Source: JAHCHG01 sp041745765 (GTDB lineage Bacteria > Acidobacteriota > Blastocatellia > Pyrinomonadales > Pyrinomonadaceae). Taken from it: DNA of 64,000 bases. Of the stretch, positions 1-8,103 are shown in pieces; the stretch's first letter is position 1; every line of letters starts with the position of its first letter. The translations under genes were made by a program, and so were the position numbers. Under the pieces are notes generated by a model. The model was not told the DNA's origin and searched no databases. It worked only from the letters and a program-made list of their open reading frames with translations. The stretch spans positions 62,001 to 126,000 of the forward strand of contig JBGTIH010000121.1 of the NCBI GenBank assembly GCA_041745765.1. Reading direction: 5' to 3'.

Positions 1-117
1 CTTTCGCGTCGGAACGTGCGCGTGCCGATTGACGATTAAAATATCAACGCCTAATGCAATCAAAACGACTGCAAAGAAAAAAATCCAAACCCAAAACGGA
101 TATTCGATACCATTCAT
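1..117 (-). CDS. TerC/Alx-type membrane protein, N-terminal fragment (runs off the window)
   Basis: Reading the minus strand from an ATG at 117 gives 39 codons that stay open to the window edge. The peptide has an aromatic start (MNGIEYPFWVW), one hydrophobic segment, then a short polar stretch ending in NRHAHVPTRK. This matches the first transmembrane helix and following loop of TerC/Alx integral membrane proteins, which are linked to manganese or tellurite homeostasis. Only the first helix is visible, so family membership rests on a short match and the function cannot be checked here. Confidence 0.6.
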   Translation of the reverse strand, partial: MNGIEYPFWVWIFFFAVVLIALGVDILIVNRHAHVPTRK

Positions 118-162
118 ATAAAAAAAATTAAATCTATTAGAAAAATTAGATCAATTGGTCTT

Positions 163-270
163 TGGCTTTCGGTCTCTGGTCTTTGTAATTGGTTTAGTGT
201 TAAATAGTTTATTTTTACCGAACTTATTTAAAAATAAGACCAAAAACCAATGACCAAAGACCGAAAGCCA
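163..270. repeat. Inverted pair of short tandem repeats 3' of the aldo/keto reductase
   Basis: The arms at 163-181 and 252-270 are inverted copies with 18 of 19 matching bases, built from repeated ggtcttt/gaccaaa units of about 7 nt. On the minus strand the first arm begins about 9 nt after the aldo/keto reductase stop codon. The intervening 70 nt is AT-rich. This belongs to the repeat family described in the findings; a role as a 3' hairpin is inference. Confidence 0.75.
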
Positions 271-278
271 TTTTAAGA

Positions 279-1379
279 TTATTTTGTAAAAAGCTCCTGA
301 AAGTCGTCCTCGCCCGTCGGCGCGATTTCGGTTAATTTCATATTTTCCTCGACGTGCTTTGTCCGGCTCATTCCGATTAAAGCCGTCGTTACGTTCGGAG
401 TCGAGCGGACAAACTGCAAGCTCGTCTGCGCGTCCGTTTCAAGTGAACCGAAGATTTTGCGGATATTTTCCGGCACATTCATTGCTAGTTTTCCCTGCAT
501 AATCGAACCGCTGATTATTACCGAAACGTCCATATTTTTCGCCGCTTCGATAGTTGAGTAAACTTTTCCTTCAAATGCCTGATTATTCAGGAGATACGCT
601 TCCGGCATTGCTAAATTAAACGGCAGTTGAATAAATTTGAAACCGTGATTTTTACCGCTGACTTGCCGTGCGATATTGATCATTCTTTCCAGCGAATGAT
701 ACCCGTTATCTTGCGGCGAAGCGCGAAAACCGTTCCACGTCGCCGCGCCGTAAAACTGCAATTTCCCGTCGGCGCGATTTTTTTCCAAAACCTCAAAAGC
801 TTTTGCCAGCCGCGCTTCAAAAGTATTTTTATCAATTGCCGACAATTGCGATTCGGGATTATGTATATAATAAACGTCAACTGCTGAAATATCCATATTT
901 TTCAGCGATTGATCGAGCTGATTCTGCAAATACGCGGGCGACATACAATGGCTTCCGCCAACCAAATCTTCAAACCCGGCGATGCCTTTATTAACAAAAT
1001 TTTCCTCGAAATATCCGCGCACGTCGCTCGGCGGTTCCGTGTCAAACGGCAAATAACCGCCTTTTGTGCAAATAACGATTTCCTCGCGCCCGAAACCTTT
1101 TTCGCTCAAATTCTGCAAGGCTGTGCCGATATTCCGTTCGCTGCGCTGAAAACGATAATTTGCCGCCGTATCAATGACATTTCCGCCGGATTCGACAAAT
1201 TTTTCGATTGCGTGCGTGTAATTTTCGTCCGTTTGCGCGTCCCAATTTCCGAGATATGTTCCGATTCCGATTGAAGAAAACGTCAAACCTTGCGCCGTGC
1301 GAAAATGATTTTCAGCGGCGTTTGGAAAGCGTGCGGCATATTTTTGAGTTCCTTCGGCGGTTGCAAATTTTGAATTCAT
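279..1379 (-). CDS. Aldo/keto reductase
   Basis: A 366-residue protein with the TIM-barrel aldo/keto reductase signature. The catalytic tetrad can be placed at Asp70 and Tyr75 (in VIDTAANYRFQ), Lys106 (ICTKGG) and His173 (YYIHNPE). These enzymes reduce carbonyl groups with NADPH in the cytoplasm. The insert around residues 110-145 and the DxAxxYRxxRSE motif resemble the large subgroup often annotated simply as aldo/keto reductase family protein, so no substrate can be named. The gene stands alone between a TerC-type gene and a toxin-antitoxin remnant, and the repeat hairpin at 163-270 follows its stop. Confidence 0.9.
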   Translation of the reverse strand: MNSKFATAEGTQKYAARFPNAAENHFRTAQGLTFSSIGIGTYLGNWDAQTDENYTHAIEKFVESGGNVIDTAANYRFQRSERNIGTALQNLSEKGFGREEIVICTKGGYLPFDTEPPSDVRGYFEENFVNKGIAGFEDLVGGSHCMSPAYLQNQLDQSLKNMDISAVDVYYIHNPESQLSAIDKNTFEARLAKAFEVLEKNRADGKLQFYGAATWNGFRASPQDNGYHSLERMINIARQVSGKNHGFKFIQLPFNLAMPEAYLLNNQAFEGKVYSTIEAAKNMDVSVIISGSIMQGKLAMNVPENIRKIFGSLETDAQTSLQFVRSTPNVTTALIGMSRTKHVEENMKLTEIAPTGEDDFQELFTK

Positions 1380-1491
1380 ATATTTCCAATCATTTTTCCA
1401 AACTTAGTCTAACAAATTTCATCTTAACTTGGCGTTTAATACGCGAAAAGGTTAAACTTCGGTTAAATAAATTTATACGAGAGAGGCAAAA

Positions 1492-1704
1492 ATGGAAACG
1501 AAAAAACAAATACAATCACAAAACCCGCCAATTCTTTCGCTCGAAAAATTGCCGGAAGAAATCTCTGAACAAAACAGTAAAGCCATTGAATTGTTGGACT
1601 CTTGGATAAACGAAGATAATGAACAAGAGCAAAAAGAAACTTGGGAATACTTAAAAAAAGAACTTGACAAAAATCGTCTGTCCGACCGCAAATTTTTCTC
1701 ATGA
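1492..1704 (+). CDS. Small antitoxin-like protein (partner of a PIN-domain toxin)
   Basis: A 70-residue acidic protein with a good ribosome binding site (gagagg, 8 nt upstream). The C-terminal half, with LLDSWINEDNEQEQKETWEY and the ending LSDRKFF, resembles a small antitoxin-like family I recall from cyanobacteria that is encoded directly upstream of PIN-domain proteins. Its stop overlaps the next ATG by 4 nt (ATGA at 1701-1704), the usual toxin-antitoxin coupling. The downstream toxin frame is cut to a short remnant here, so this is probably an orphan. The family match is from memory. Confidence 0.6.
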   Translation: METKKQIQSQNPPILSLEKLPEEISEQNSKAIELLDSWINEDNEQEQKETWEYLKKELDKNRLSDRKFFS

Positions 1705-1751
1705 ATCATCTGATTTTACTTGACTCATCTCCAAATGGAATGGAGAAAAAT
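1701..1751 (+). pseudogene. N-terminal remnant of a PIN-domain (VapC-like) toxin
   Basis: The frame that starts in the ATGA overlap with the antitoxin-like gene begins MNHLILLDSSPNGM, close to the first beta strand of PIN nucleases of this pair type (LLDxGPLG, where the Asp is a metal ligand). After about 14 codons the frame runs into the 3' end of the oppositely oriented msrC gene and no longer resembles a PIN domain; the other acidic residues are absent. It is best read as a deletion remnant. The possibility that the 66-codon open frame is translated is weak. Confidence 0.5.
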
Positions 1752-2237
1752 CTAAATCAAATTTTCGACGATCTTTACAATTTTCCCCAAACCTTTCGCA
1801 TCAATTTCGGAAAAATAATCAAGCTTATCACTGTCAACATCCAAAACCATCGCCACTTCGCCGTTTTTGTCGAAAACGGGCAAAACGATCTCGGATTTTG
1901 AAGCCGAACTGCACGCGATATGTCCGGGAAATTCTTCGACATCCGGCACGATCACGGTTTCGCGCGTCGCGTAACAATGACCGCAAACGCCTTTGTCGAA
2001 ATCAATCCGCGTGCAGGCAATCGTGCCTTGAAACGCATTTAAAACAAGCTGATTTTCCTTTTTTATATAAAACCCGACCCAGAAATATCCGAACGCTTCT
2101 TTGAGAGCCGCCGTAATGTTTGCCAAATTTGCAGTTAGATCTGTTTCGCCTGCAACCAGAGCTTCGATCTGCGGCGCGAGTTCGTCGTAAATCTTTCGGC
2201 GGTCGGAGGTTTCGGAGATGAATAAACTTTCAGCCAT
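1752..2237 (-). CDS. msrC: Free methionine-(R)-sulfoxide reductase (GAF-domain)
   Basis: A single GAF domain protein that repairs oxidised free methionine using thioredoxin. It carries the fRMsr pattern: YFWVGFY, TIACTRI, KGVCG, VIVPDV, GHIACSSASKSEIVLPVF and VLDVDS. The three cysteines expected from the E. coli enzyme are visible (in TIAC, GVCG and HIAC); a fourth lies in GHCY. I chose the ATG giving MAESLF as start because it fits family length (161 residues); a GTG six codons upstream, at 2255, is also possible. It is convergent with the toxin-antitoxin remnant, which it appears to have truncated or outlived. Confidence 0.9.
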   Translation of the reverse strand: MAESLFISETSDRRKIYDELAPQIEALVAGETDLTANLANITAALKEAFGYFWVGFYIKKENQLVLNAFQGTIACTRIDFDKGVCGHCYATRETVIVPDVEEFPGHIACSSASKSEIVLPVFDKNGEVAMVLDVDSDKLDYFSEIDAKGLGKIVKIVENLI

Positions 2238-2276
2238 AAGCAAAGAGTTTATCACGTTTGTTTTGGATTTGAAGAA

Positions 2277-3098
2277 TCAAAACCCGATCCAATCGGTCGG
2301 AGTTTTGTGATAAGAAACGGTAATACGCGTTTCCGCCTTAAAGAGCGGATTCCGCATTTCAAGCGCGGTTTGAGCCATCAGGCGGGCGAGATGCGGTTCG
2401 TTGGCGCGTTGCGACAGATGCGCGAGAACAATTTCGCGCGCCGCGCCGTCAAAATCGTTGGTCAGCCAATCGGACAAATCTTCGTTGGAAAGATGTCCGG
2501 TGCGCGAGGCGATTCGCTGCTTCAACTCCCAACTGTAGATCGGGCAGGTCATCAGCATATCGCGGCTGTGATTCGATTCGATGACGATGCCGTCGCAATT
2601 TCGCAATTTTTCTTTGACAAGCGTCGTAAAACAGCCGAAATCCATCAGCGTTGCGATTCTCACTCCGCGATTTTCGGCGACAAAACCGAAATTATCCGCC
2701 GCATCGTGCGGAACGGAAAAAGGCTCGAAATCAATATCGCCAATGCGGAAATCCCGGCTCGATTCGATCTCGACGGTTCTGCCCTTGACGACATCGGCGC
2801 GTTTTTGCGCTTCTCCATTTTTTGATTTCGTGTCGCGCAAATAAGCGTCGTGAGTTTTGCCGGAAATAAAAACGGGACATTTTACGCTGCCGAGCAGAAC
2901 GCGCAGTCCGCCCGCGTGATCGCCGTGTTCGTGCGTTACGAGAATGCCGTCCAAATCTTCAAAATCAACGCCGACCGCGCCGAGCCGCAATAAAATCTGC
3001 TTTGCACTCAAGCCCGCATCAATCAATACTTTTGTTTTTTCCGTAGCGATTAGAACGCAATTTCCCGTCGAACCGCTTCCGAGAACAGTAAATTTCAT
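2277..3098 (-). CDS. MBL-fold metallo-hydrolase, YycJ/WalJ-like
   Basis: A 273-residue metallo-beta-lactamase fold protein. It begins MKFTVLGSGSTGNC and carries the metal motif THEHGDHAGG (residues 55-64), with later ligands in the VPHDA and IVIESNHSRDML segments. This is the arrangement of the WalJ/YycJ family, cytoplasmic hydrolases linked to DNA processing or cell-wall control in Firmicutes. The exact substrate is unknown. The stop lies about 40 nt from the msrC start, on the same strand, so the two may be cotranscribed. Confidence 0.85.
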   Translation of the reverse strand: MKFTVLGSGSTGNCVLIATEKTKVLIDAGLSAKQILLRLGAVGVDFEDLDGILVTHEHGDHAGGLRVLLGSVKCPVFISGKTHDAYLRDTKSKNGEAQKRADVVKGRTVEIESSRDFRIGDIDFEPFSVPHDAADNFGFVAENRGVRIATLMDFGCFTTLVKEKLRNCDGIVIESNHSRDMLMTCPIYSWELKQRIASRTGHLSNEDLSDWLTNDFDGAAREIVLAHLSQRANEPHLARLMAQTALEMRNPLFKAETRITVSYHKTPTDWIGF

Positions 3099-3139
3099 TC
3101 AGATATTTTTAATTTTTTAAAATCATTTGTGAGATTAAA

Positions 3140-3256
3140 TTAAATCTTACGATTTTTGCCCGATATTTCAAATATGGATTCGAGTTTCTTGCGCGTTTTC
3201 GATTTAATTTCGACTAAAGACTGGTCTTTGCTGATGTTATTTATGCCTTTTTCCAT
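3140..3256 (-). CDS. Possible 38-residue lysine-rich protein overlapping the rlmF 3' end
   Basis: An ATG at 3256 inside the last codons of rlmF, in another frame, opens a 38-codon frame (starting MEKGINNISKDQS) that ends with TAA at 3140. The peptide is basic (several KSK, RKK, KNRK stretches) and has no motif I recognise. The overlap with rlmF would allow translational coupling. It is short, so it may be a chance frame in an otherwise empty 140 nt spacer. Confidence 0.2.
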   Translation of the reverse strand: MEKGINNISKDQSLVEIKSKTRKKLESIFEISGKNRKI

Positions 3257-4212
3257 CTCAAATCTTTCCAAATGCTCTGCTGCTTTTCATCAAAAAAAGT
3301 CCACGCAACGATGCGGCTGATTTTGTTTCCCTGTTCCATCGGAATTGTTTTGACTTCAAAGGCTTCGGCAAATTTGAGTGCGGCGTAGATGCTTTTAAGA
3401 TTCGATTGTTTTGAAACCAGCGTCGAAAACCAAAAGCAGGAATCTTTAAATTCCGCGCTTTCGCCGATCATCTTTTCGACAAATTTTTCCTCGCCGCCTT
3501 CGCACCAGATTTCGCGGTTTTGTCCGCCGAAATTTCTGATCGGCTTCATTATTTTCTTATTATTCAAGTTCGACAATTTTTTGAGCGTTCGTTGCCGCGC
3601 TTCCGTTGCCGATGCGTAAAACGGCGGATTGCAGATCGAAAGATCGAAAAACTCATCCGGCTGAATAATTCCGCGAAAAATATGTTTCGCATCTTTTTGC
3701 AGACGGCATTCGACGATCTCTCGTAAAAGCGCATCGCTTTCGATAATTTTGTTCGCAGACTTAATCGAAACTGGATCAATATCTGAACCAACAAATGACC
3801 AGCCGTATTCTCTGTTGCCGATGATCGGATAAACGCAATTTGCGCCAACGCCGATGTCGAGACATCTTATATGCTTTCCGGTTGGAATGCGTCCGTCGTT
3901 TTTGCTTGCCAGAAGATCGGCGACGTAATGAATATAATCGGCTCTGCCCGGAATCGGCGGACACAAATAATTTTCGGGAATTTCCCAAAAATCAATGCCG
4001 TAAAAATGTTTCAGCAACGCTTTGTTCAACATTTTGACGGCATTGGGATCGGCAAAATCAATTGATTCTTCGCCGTAAATATTCGGCGCGGCAAATGTCG
4101 CGAGTTCCGGGCAGACACTAATCAGTTCCTGAAAATCATACCGCCCGCGATGCCTGTTTCGCGGGTGCAGTTTTGCTTTTTCCTTTGGTTGCGGTTTCTT
4201 TTTCTGACGCAT
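3241..4212 (-). CDS. rlmF: 23S rRNA (adenine(1618)-N6)-methyltransferase
   Basis: The protein shows the RlmF hallmarks: LHPRNRHRGRYDF near the start, PPIPGRADYIHY, an SAM-binding CLDIGVGANCVYP segment, GSDID for the ribose-binding acidic residue and the catalytic SICNPPFYAS (NPPF) motif. It would methylate A1618 of 23S rRNA. The ATG at 4212 gives the expected N-terminus; a TTG at 4248 overlaps the DUF2805 stop and would add 12 residues. It is the last gene of the photolyase-containing minus-strand run. Confidence 0.92.
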   Translation of the reverse strand: MRQKKKPQPKEKAKLHPRNRHRGRYDFQELISVCPELATFAAPNIYGEESIDFADPNAVKMLNKALLKHFYGIDFWEIPENYLCPPIPGRADYIHYVADLLASKNDGRIPTGKHIRCLDIGVGANCVYPIIGNREYGWSFVGSDIDPVSIKSANKIIESDALLREIVECRLQKDAKHIFRGIIQPDEFFDLSICNPPFYASATEARQRTLKKLSNLNNKKIMKPIRNFGGQNREIWCEGGEEKFVEKMIGESAEFKDSCFWFSTLVSKQSNLKSIYAALKFAEAFEVKTIPMEQGNKISRIVAWTFFDEKQQSIWKDLRWKKA

Positions 4213-4244
4213 TATTACGGGAACGAGTTTAATTCTTGAAATTA

Positions 4245-4511
4245 TCAATACATTTTATCCTGATGCCGCTGATTCGGCGAAGTAAAACGATCAACTTCTT
4301 TTTCAGTTAAAGCTTTATGTTTGGTTTTTCTGCCCGAAACGCGTTTGCGCCACATCTTAAAACTCGAAGGCTTCATATTTCGGCGCATTATTTTGATAAT
4401 TTCCGATTCTGAAATGCCGAATTGAGATTTTATCACGTCAAAAGTCGTGCGGTCTTCCCACGCCATTCCGATAATTCGATCAATTTCCGCTTCGCTAAAT
4501 GCTTGTATCAT
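4245..4511 (-). CDS. DUF2805 / TIGR03643 family protein
   Basis: An 88-residue basic protein starting MIQAFSEAEIDRIIGMAWEDR and continuing GISESEIIKIMRRNMKPSSFKMWRKRVSGR. This is the TIGR03643/DUF2805 family, a small helix-turn-helix-like protein of unknown function. From memory these genes often sit near photolyase and DUF2256 genes, and that is the setting here. Its stop overlaps a TTG start of rlmF, and it starts 8 nt after the amine oxidase gene, so it is part of the operon. Confidence 0.8.
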   Translation of the reverse strand: MIQAFSEAEIDRIIGMAWEDRTTFDVIKSQFGISESEIIKIMRRNMKPSSFKMWRKRVSGRKTKHKALTEKEVDRFTSPNQRHQDKMY

Positions 4512-4518
4512 AGATTGT

Positions 4519-5730
4519 TCAACTCAACATTTCAGCAACTTCGCGTCCTGTTTTCATCGCGGCATTGAGCGAAGGATACGCCGTGTAATCTCCGCAGCGA
4601 TAGGTGAAATCGTTTATTTTCAGGTTGTTTTCAGTTGCCGAAGCTTGAAAAAACTGCGGCAAAGCTTCGGGAATTTTGTATGTTCTCAAATGCCGCCAAA
4701 CGATTTCGTTTCCAAACCATTTTGCCAATTCTGCCTGAACTTCTTCAGTTGTAAATTGTTTGTTTCCAACGATATTAACCGAAATCAGAGTTTTTCCCGC
4801 CGGAGCATAACCCGGCACAATTTCAGAAATCGGTAAAATATGGTCAATCAATTCGTTGTCATTTGAATTGATTATCAAATACGGTTCGCCGTCCAATTTC
4901 AAAGGAGAATCGCTTTCAAAATACAGACAAGTCGTGCCGTTAAATTTAACTTTTGATTCTTCGCCGAGCAATTTGGCAGATGTGCTGGCATCAGTCGCGA
5001 TCACGATTTTTTCGGCTTCGATTGTTTCGCCGTTTTCAAGATACACCGTTTTGCCGTCATTTTTTTTAACCGGCGTATCGAGCCGAATTTGATCGAGCGA
5101 AAGGTGTGAAGCGATTTGATCAGGAATCGCCTGCATTCCGCCGGCGGGAATGACGACATCGCCTTTGGCGAACATACTGTATAAAAATTTGAAGAAACTT
5201 GAATTAGTTTTAAGTTCTTTTTCGAGAAAAACACCGCGAAAAAAAGGAATGAAAAATCGTTTGACAATTGTTTCCGAATAACCGAAATCTTTCAAAAATG
5301 AAAGTGTCGTTTCGTCCGAATTTTGTGTTGAAGCGTTTGGTTCAGCGGCGTTTCGCGTTTCTAAATTGAGTTGCAGAACTTTGAATTTATCAAAAAGACT
5401 TCCGACCGGAGAAAATAATGCTTGCGGCGCAGCCAAAATATCTTTGAGCGGATTCGGCATTACAAAAAATTCGTTGCCGTTTCTGATTCTTGCTCCGGAC
5501 GGCAGATTCTTGAGTCGTAAATCCTGATAATTCAACAATTTTTCCGCTTCCGGGTAAGAAGTCAGCAAAACCTGAAAACCTCGGTCGAACTTAAAACCGC
5601 CCAAAATATCAGTCCGCACACGCCCGCCGACGGCGTCCGACGCTTCCAAGATCAGAGCTTCGATGCCTTTATCTTTTAAATACTTTGCGCAGGTTAAACC
5701 GGCGATTCCTGCCCCGATAATGACAATCAT
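4519..5730 (-). CDS. FAD-dependent amine oxidase / phytoene-desaturase-like oxidoreductase
   Basis: A 403-residue flavoprotein with an N-terminal Rossmann FAD motif (VIIGAGIAGLTCA, GxGxxG at residues 6-11), the acidic residue at the end of strand 2 in LILEASDAVGGRVRTD, and the C-terminal FAD segment ending GDYTAYPSLNAAMKTGREVA. This places it with NAD(P)/FAD-dependent amine oxidases of the protoporphyrinogen oxidase and carotenoid desaturase superfamily. Its substrate is unknown. It lies in the same direction between the FeS-BCP-type photolyase and the DUF2805 gene, suggesting a role tied to flavin or light chemistry. Confidence 0.82.
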   Translation of the reverse strand: MIVIIGAGIAGLTCAKYLKDKGIEALILEASDAVGGRVRTDILGGFKFDRGFQVLLTSYPEAEKLLNYQDLRLKNLPSGARIRNGNEFFVMPNPLKDILAAPQALFSPVGSLFDKFKVLQLNLETRNAAEPNASTQNSDETTLSFLKDFGYSETIVKRFFIPFFRGVFLEKELKTNSSFFKFLYSMFAKGDVVIPAGGMQAIPDQIASHLSLDQIRLDTPVKKNDGKTVYLENGETIEAEKIVIATDASTSAKLLGEESKVKFNGTTCLYFESDSPLKLDGEPYLIINSNDNELIDHILPISEIVPGYAPAGKTLISVNIVGNKQFTTEEVQAELAKWFGNEIVWRHLRTYKIPEALPQFFQASATENNLKINDFTYRCGDYTAYPSLNAAMKTGREVAEMLS

Positions 5731-5742
5731 AATTTTTATTTT

Positions 5743-5835
5743 GCCTCGCGAAACGCGCTAAAAACTCGAAATAAAAGCAAACTGCAAAAAAGATTCACGG
5801 TTTTACTTTAGCGTCTTTTCGCGTCTTTCGCGGGC
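5743..5835. repeat. Inverted short repeats 3' of the photolyase-like gene
   Basis: Right after the photolyase-like stop on the minus strand there are repeated gcgaaaagacgc-type units (5811-5835), faced by an inverted, looser copy at 5743-5762 (gcctcgcgaaacgcgcta). The 110 nt spacer between two same-strand genes consists mostly of this structure. It resembles the other 3' hairpin arrays in this window, with a longer unit of 9-10 nt. Confidence 0.55.
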
Positions 5836-5842
5836 AACTTTC

Positions 5843-7324
5843 TCAAACTGATTTATTTAAACTTTCCAAATAATTTTCCGCCGTTTCGATGTGCGAAAAT
5901 CTTTTCTCATTTGGCATTTTATCAAATGTTTTAACGAGCATTCCAAGACGCGGATTTTTTAGGAAAAAGTCCCGGTGCGCGTCCATAAAACGCCAAAAAA
6001 GTCCGTCCCAAATCTTTTGCCAATCGCCTTTCGGAAAATTGCTCATTTTCATCAAATAATTGCTGCTGCTGATGTAAGGCTTGGTCGCCATCAAACCGCC
6101 GTCAGCAAATTGGCTCATTCCGTAAACGTTCGTTACCATCACCCAATCGTAAGCGTCAATGAACAATTCCATAAACCAGCGGTGAACTTCGTCCGGATCG
6201 AATTCGCACAAAAGCATAAAATTCCCCAAAACCATCAGCCGTTCGATGTGATGACAATAACCCGTTTCGAGAACTTTTTTGATGACCATATCTACGGGCA
6301 AAACTCCCGTTTCGCCCGTCCAAAATGATTCGGGAATTTTGCGTTTGAACTTCCAAAAATTCATTGTTCGTTCACGCATTCCTGCCGTTTCATAAACGCC
6401 GCGAATAAATTCTCGCCAACCGATAATCTGACGGATAAATCCTTCGAGAGAATTGAGCGGAATGTCGTTCTTTTCTGCAAAATCGAGCGTCGTTTCGATG
6501 ATTTCCTGCGGCACAAGCAAACCGACATTCATCATCGGCGTTAAAAGACTGTGATGCAAAATTCGTTCATTTGCGACCAGAGCATCTTCATATTCGCCAA
6601 ATTCAAGAAAGCGTTTTTCGAGAAATTGCATCAACCATTTTCGACTTTCGCCGTAAGTTGTCGGATAAACAAAACTGCTTTTCAAATCGCCGTAATTATT
6701 GTTAAAATTACTTTTAACGTAATGTTCCGCTTCTTTGTAAAACTTGTTTTCGTTTGGAAATTCGACTTTCGGCGGCAGTTTATCTTTCGGATATTTCCGA
6801 CGGTTTTCCGCGTCAAAAGACCATTTTCCGCCGATGGGTTTAAAATCCGAATCAAGCAGAATCTGCCGTTTTTTGCGCTGCTGCGTGTAAAAGTCAGTCT
6901 GAAAATATCGCATTTTTGATTTGAAATAAGAATTCAAATCAGCCTTGGAATTTAAAAACATCGGCGTTTCGTGTTCGATTAATTTAACTTTTTCTCCGAA
7001 ACTTTTAATGCGTTTTTCAAGCCAATTGTCGGCAACATCGCAGAAATGAATTTCGGTAAAATCGTTTTTGATTAAACCCGAAATCAATTTTCGGATGTCC
7101 GCAAATTCTTGATTCGATTCGACATAATTAACTTTCAAGCCCTTTTCACGCAGAAAACTTTCGTGAAATTTCATCGTCGCGCGATGGTATTTCAGCTTTT
7201 GACGATGAAAATCGTATTGTTTGAAAAAAAGAAATTCTTCGACCAAAAATACTTCTGTATCGGGCAAAATTGCCGGATTTTGCTCAAAAAGCTGGTGCGG
7301 AAAAATTAAAGTTGCCGTTTTCAT
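5843..7324 (-). CDS. Cryptochrome/photolyase-related protein (FeS-BCP/DPRP type) lacking the Fe-S cysteine segment
   Basis: A 493-residue protein of the deoxyribodipyrimidine photolyase-related group. The N-terminal alpha/beta antenna domain begins MKTATLIFPHQLFEQNP and the C-terminal FAD domain holds GYCHHIERLMVLGNFMLL, VMVTNVYGMSQFADGG and TKPYISSSNYLMKMS. PhrB-type relatives follow the YISS motif with closely spaced cysteines that bind a 4Fe-4S cluster; here the segment reads NFPKGDWQKIWDGLFWRF with no cysteine. It probably repairs UV lesions or senses light without a cluster. It overlaps the upstream DUF2256 gene by 4 nt (ATGA), supporting cotranslation. Confidence 0.88.
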   Translation of the reverse strand: MKTATLIFPHQLFEQNPAILPDTEVFLVEEFLFFKQYDFHRQKLKYHRATMKFHESFLREKGLKVNYVESNQEFADIRKLISGLIKNDFTEIHFCDVADNWLEKRIKSFGEKVKLIEHETPMFLNSKADLNSYFKSKMRYFQTDFYTQQRKKRQILLDSDFKPIGGKWSFDAENRRKYPKDKLPPKVEFPNENKFYKEAEHYVKSNFNNNYGDLKSSFVYPTTYGESRKWLMQFLEKRFLEFGEYEDALVANERILHHSLLTPMMNVGLLVPQEIIETTLDFAEKNDIPLNSLEGFIRQIIGWREFIRGVYETAGMRERTMNFWKFKRKIPESFWTGETGVLPVDMVIKKVLETGYCHHIERLMVLGNFMLLCEFDPDEVHRWFMELFIDAYDWVMVTNVYGMSQFADGGLMATKPYISSSNYLMKMSNFPKGDWQKIWDGLFWRFMDAHRDFFLKNPRLGMLVKTFDKMPNEKRFSHIETAENYLESLNKSV

Positions 7325-7467
7325 TTTCTATTTTTATTCGCCCGGCAATTATTACTGCAAAATTTTACTTCGTTCCACACTTTTTCCCATTTTTTGCGCC
7401 ACGCAAAAGGCTTTTCGCACGTTTGGCAAATCTTATTCGGCAGGTTTTGTTTTTTGACATTTTTCAT
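7321..7467 (-). CDS. DUF2256 zinc-ribbon-like protein, 48 residues
   Basis: The minus strand from ATG 7467 to TGA 7321 encodes a 48-residue basic protein with KKQNLPNKICQTCEKPF followed by a conserved WRKKWEKVW region and FCSNNCR. The four cysteines (C14, C17, C37, C41) suit a small zinc ribbon. This is the DUF2256 family, of unknown function and often beside photolyase genes. Its start overlaps the flavin reductase stop (ATGA) and its stop overlaps the photolyase start (ATGA), so three genes are chained by 4 nt overlaps. Confidence 0.88.
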   Translation of the reverse strand: MKNVKKQNLPNKICQTCEKPFAWRKKWEKVWNEVKFCSNNCRANKNRK

Positions 7468-8102
7468 CGCGCAAATTCAGGCAAATTATTTGGTTTTGCA
7501 TACGGAAAAGTTTTGAGTTTTCTTACTTGATGATAAGTATCGAGTCCCGAAATACAAATATCCGCGACCGAATTCAGATCCACATTTCCGTCACCGAGCA
7601 AAGCATTTTCGGGTAAAATAATGTGCCGGATTTCGCCGACGATTAAGATCGTTTTGTTTAATTTGATAGGAATTTCTTCGACGAATTTCAGTCCTGTTTT
7701 AATCCGGCTTTCCCTGACAAACGGCGCGGCAAATTTATCTATAAATTCTTCCGTCAGTTGGCATTTTTCAAATTCGGAAACATCTTTTTCAAACTTTGCC
7801 GACGTAAAATGCGCCTTCTCCGCAAAATTTTCGTGAACGTGATTGATCGTATAAACGCCTGTTTCCTTGATGTTTTCGTAAGTATGGCGCGGAATTTCGC
7901 CGACCGGACGCATTATAAAACCGAGCAGCGGCGGATTTGCGCCGATATGCACAACCGAACTGAAAATCGCCAGATTCGTCTGTTTTGAAGAGGAAATCGT
8001 GCCGATAAGATTTGCCGATTTATATCCGCTGATAGAATTTATTAAATTTGCACGTTCGATTTTCCCGAGTTCGCCGAATTCTTTACTCGTAAAATGTTTC
8101 AT
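7464..8102 (-). CDS. Flavin reductase family protein (FMN-binding split barrel)
   Basis: A 212-residue protein of the DIM6/NTAB flavin reductase family. The flavin-binding segment NLIGTISSSKQTNLAIFSSVVHIGANPPLLGFIMRP is typical (in pieces: NLIGT, TNLAIFSS, PPLLGF), as is ETGVYTINHV. It is likely to bind FMN and could supply reduced flavin. Placement between two photolyase-type genes, with 1 nt and -4 nt junctions, makes a link to reduced flavin for the photolyases plausible, although that is inference. Confidence 0.85.
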   Translation of the reverse strand: MKHFTSKEFGELGKIERANLINSISGYKSANLIGTISSSKQTNLAIFSSVVHIGANPPLLGFIMRPVGEIPRHTYENIKETGVYTINHVHENFAEKAHFTSAKFEKDVSEFEKCQLTEEFIDKFAAPFVRESRIKTGLKFVEEIPIKLNKTILIVGEIRHIILPENALLGDGNVDLNSVADICISGLDTYHQVRKLKTFPYAKPNNLPEFAR

Positions 8103-8103
8103 C

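Noticed and set aside
2307..2825. A 172-codon plus-strand frame opposite the MBL-fold gene
   Set aside because: It mirrors a well-supported gene on the minus strand and shows no protein family pattern.
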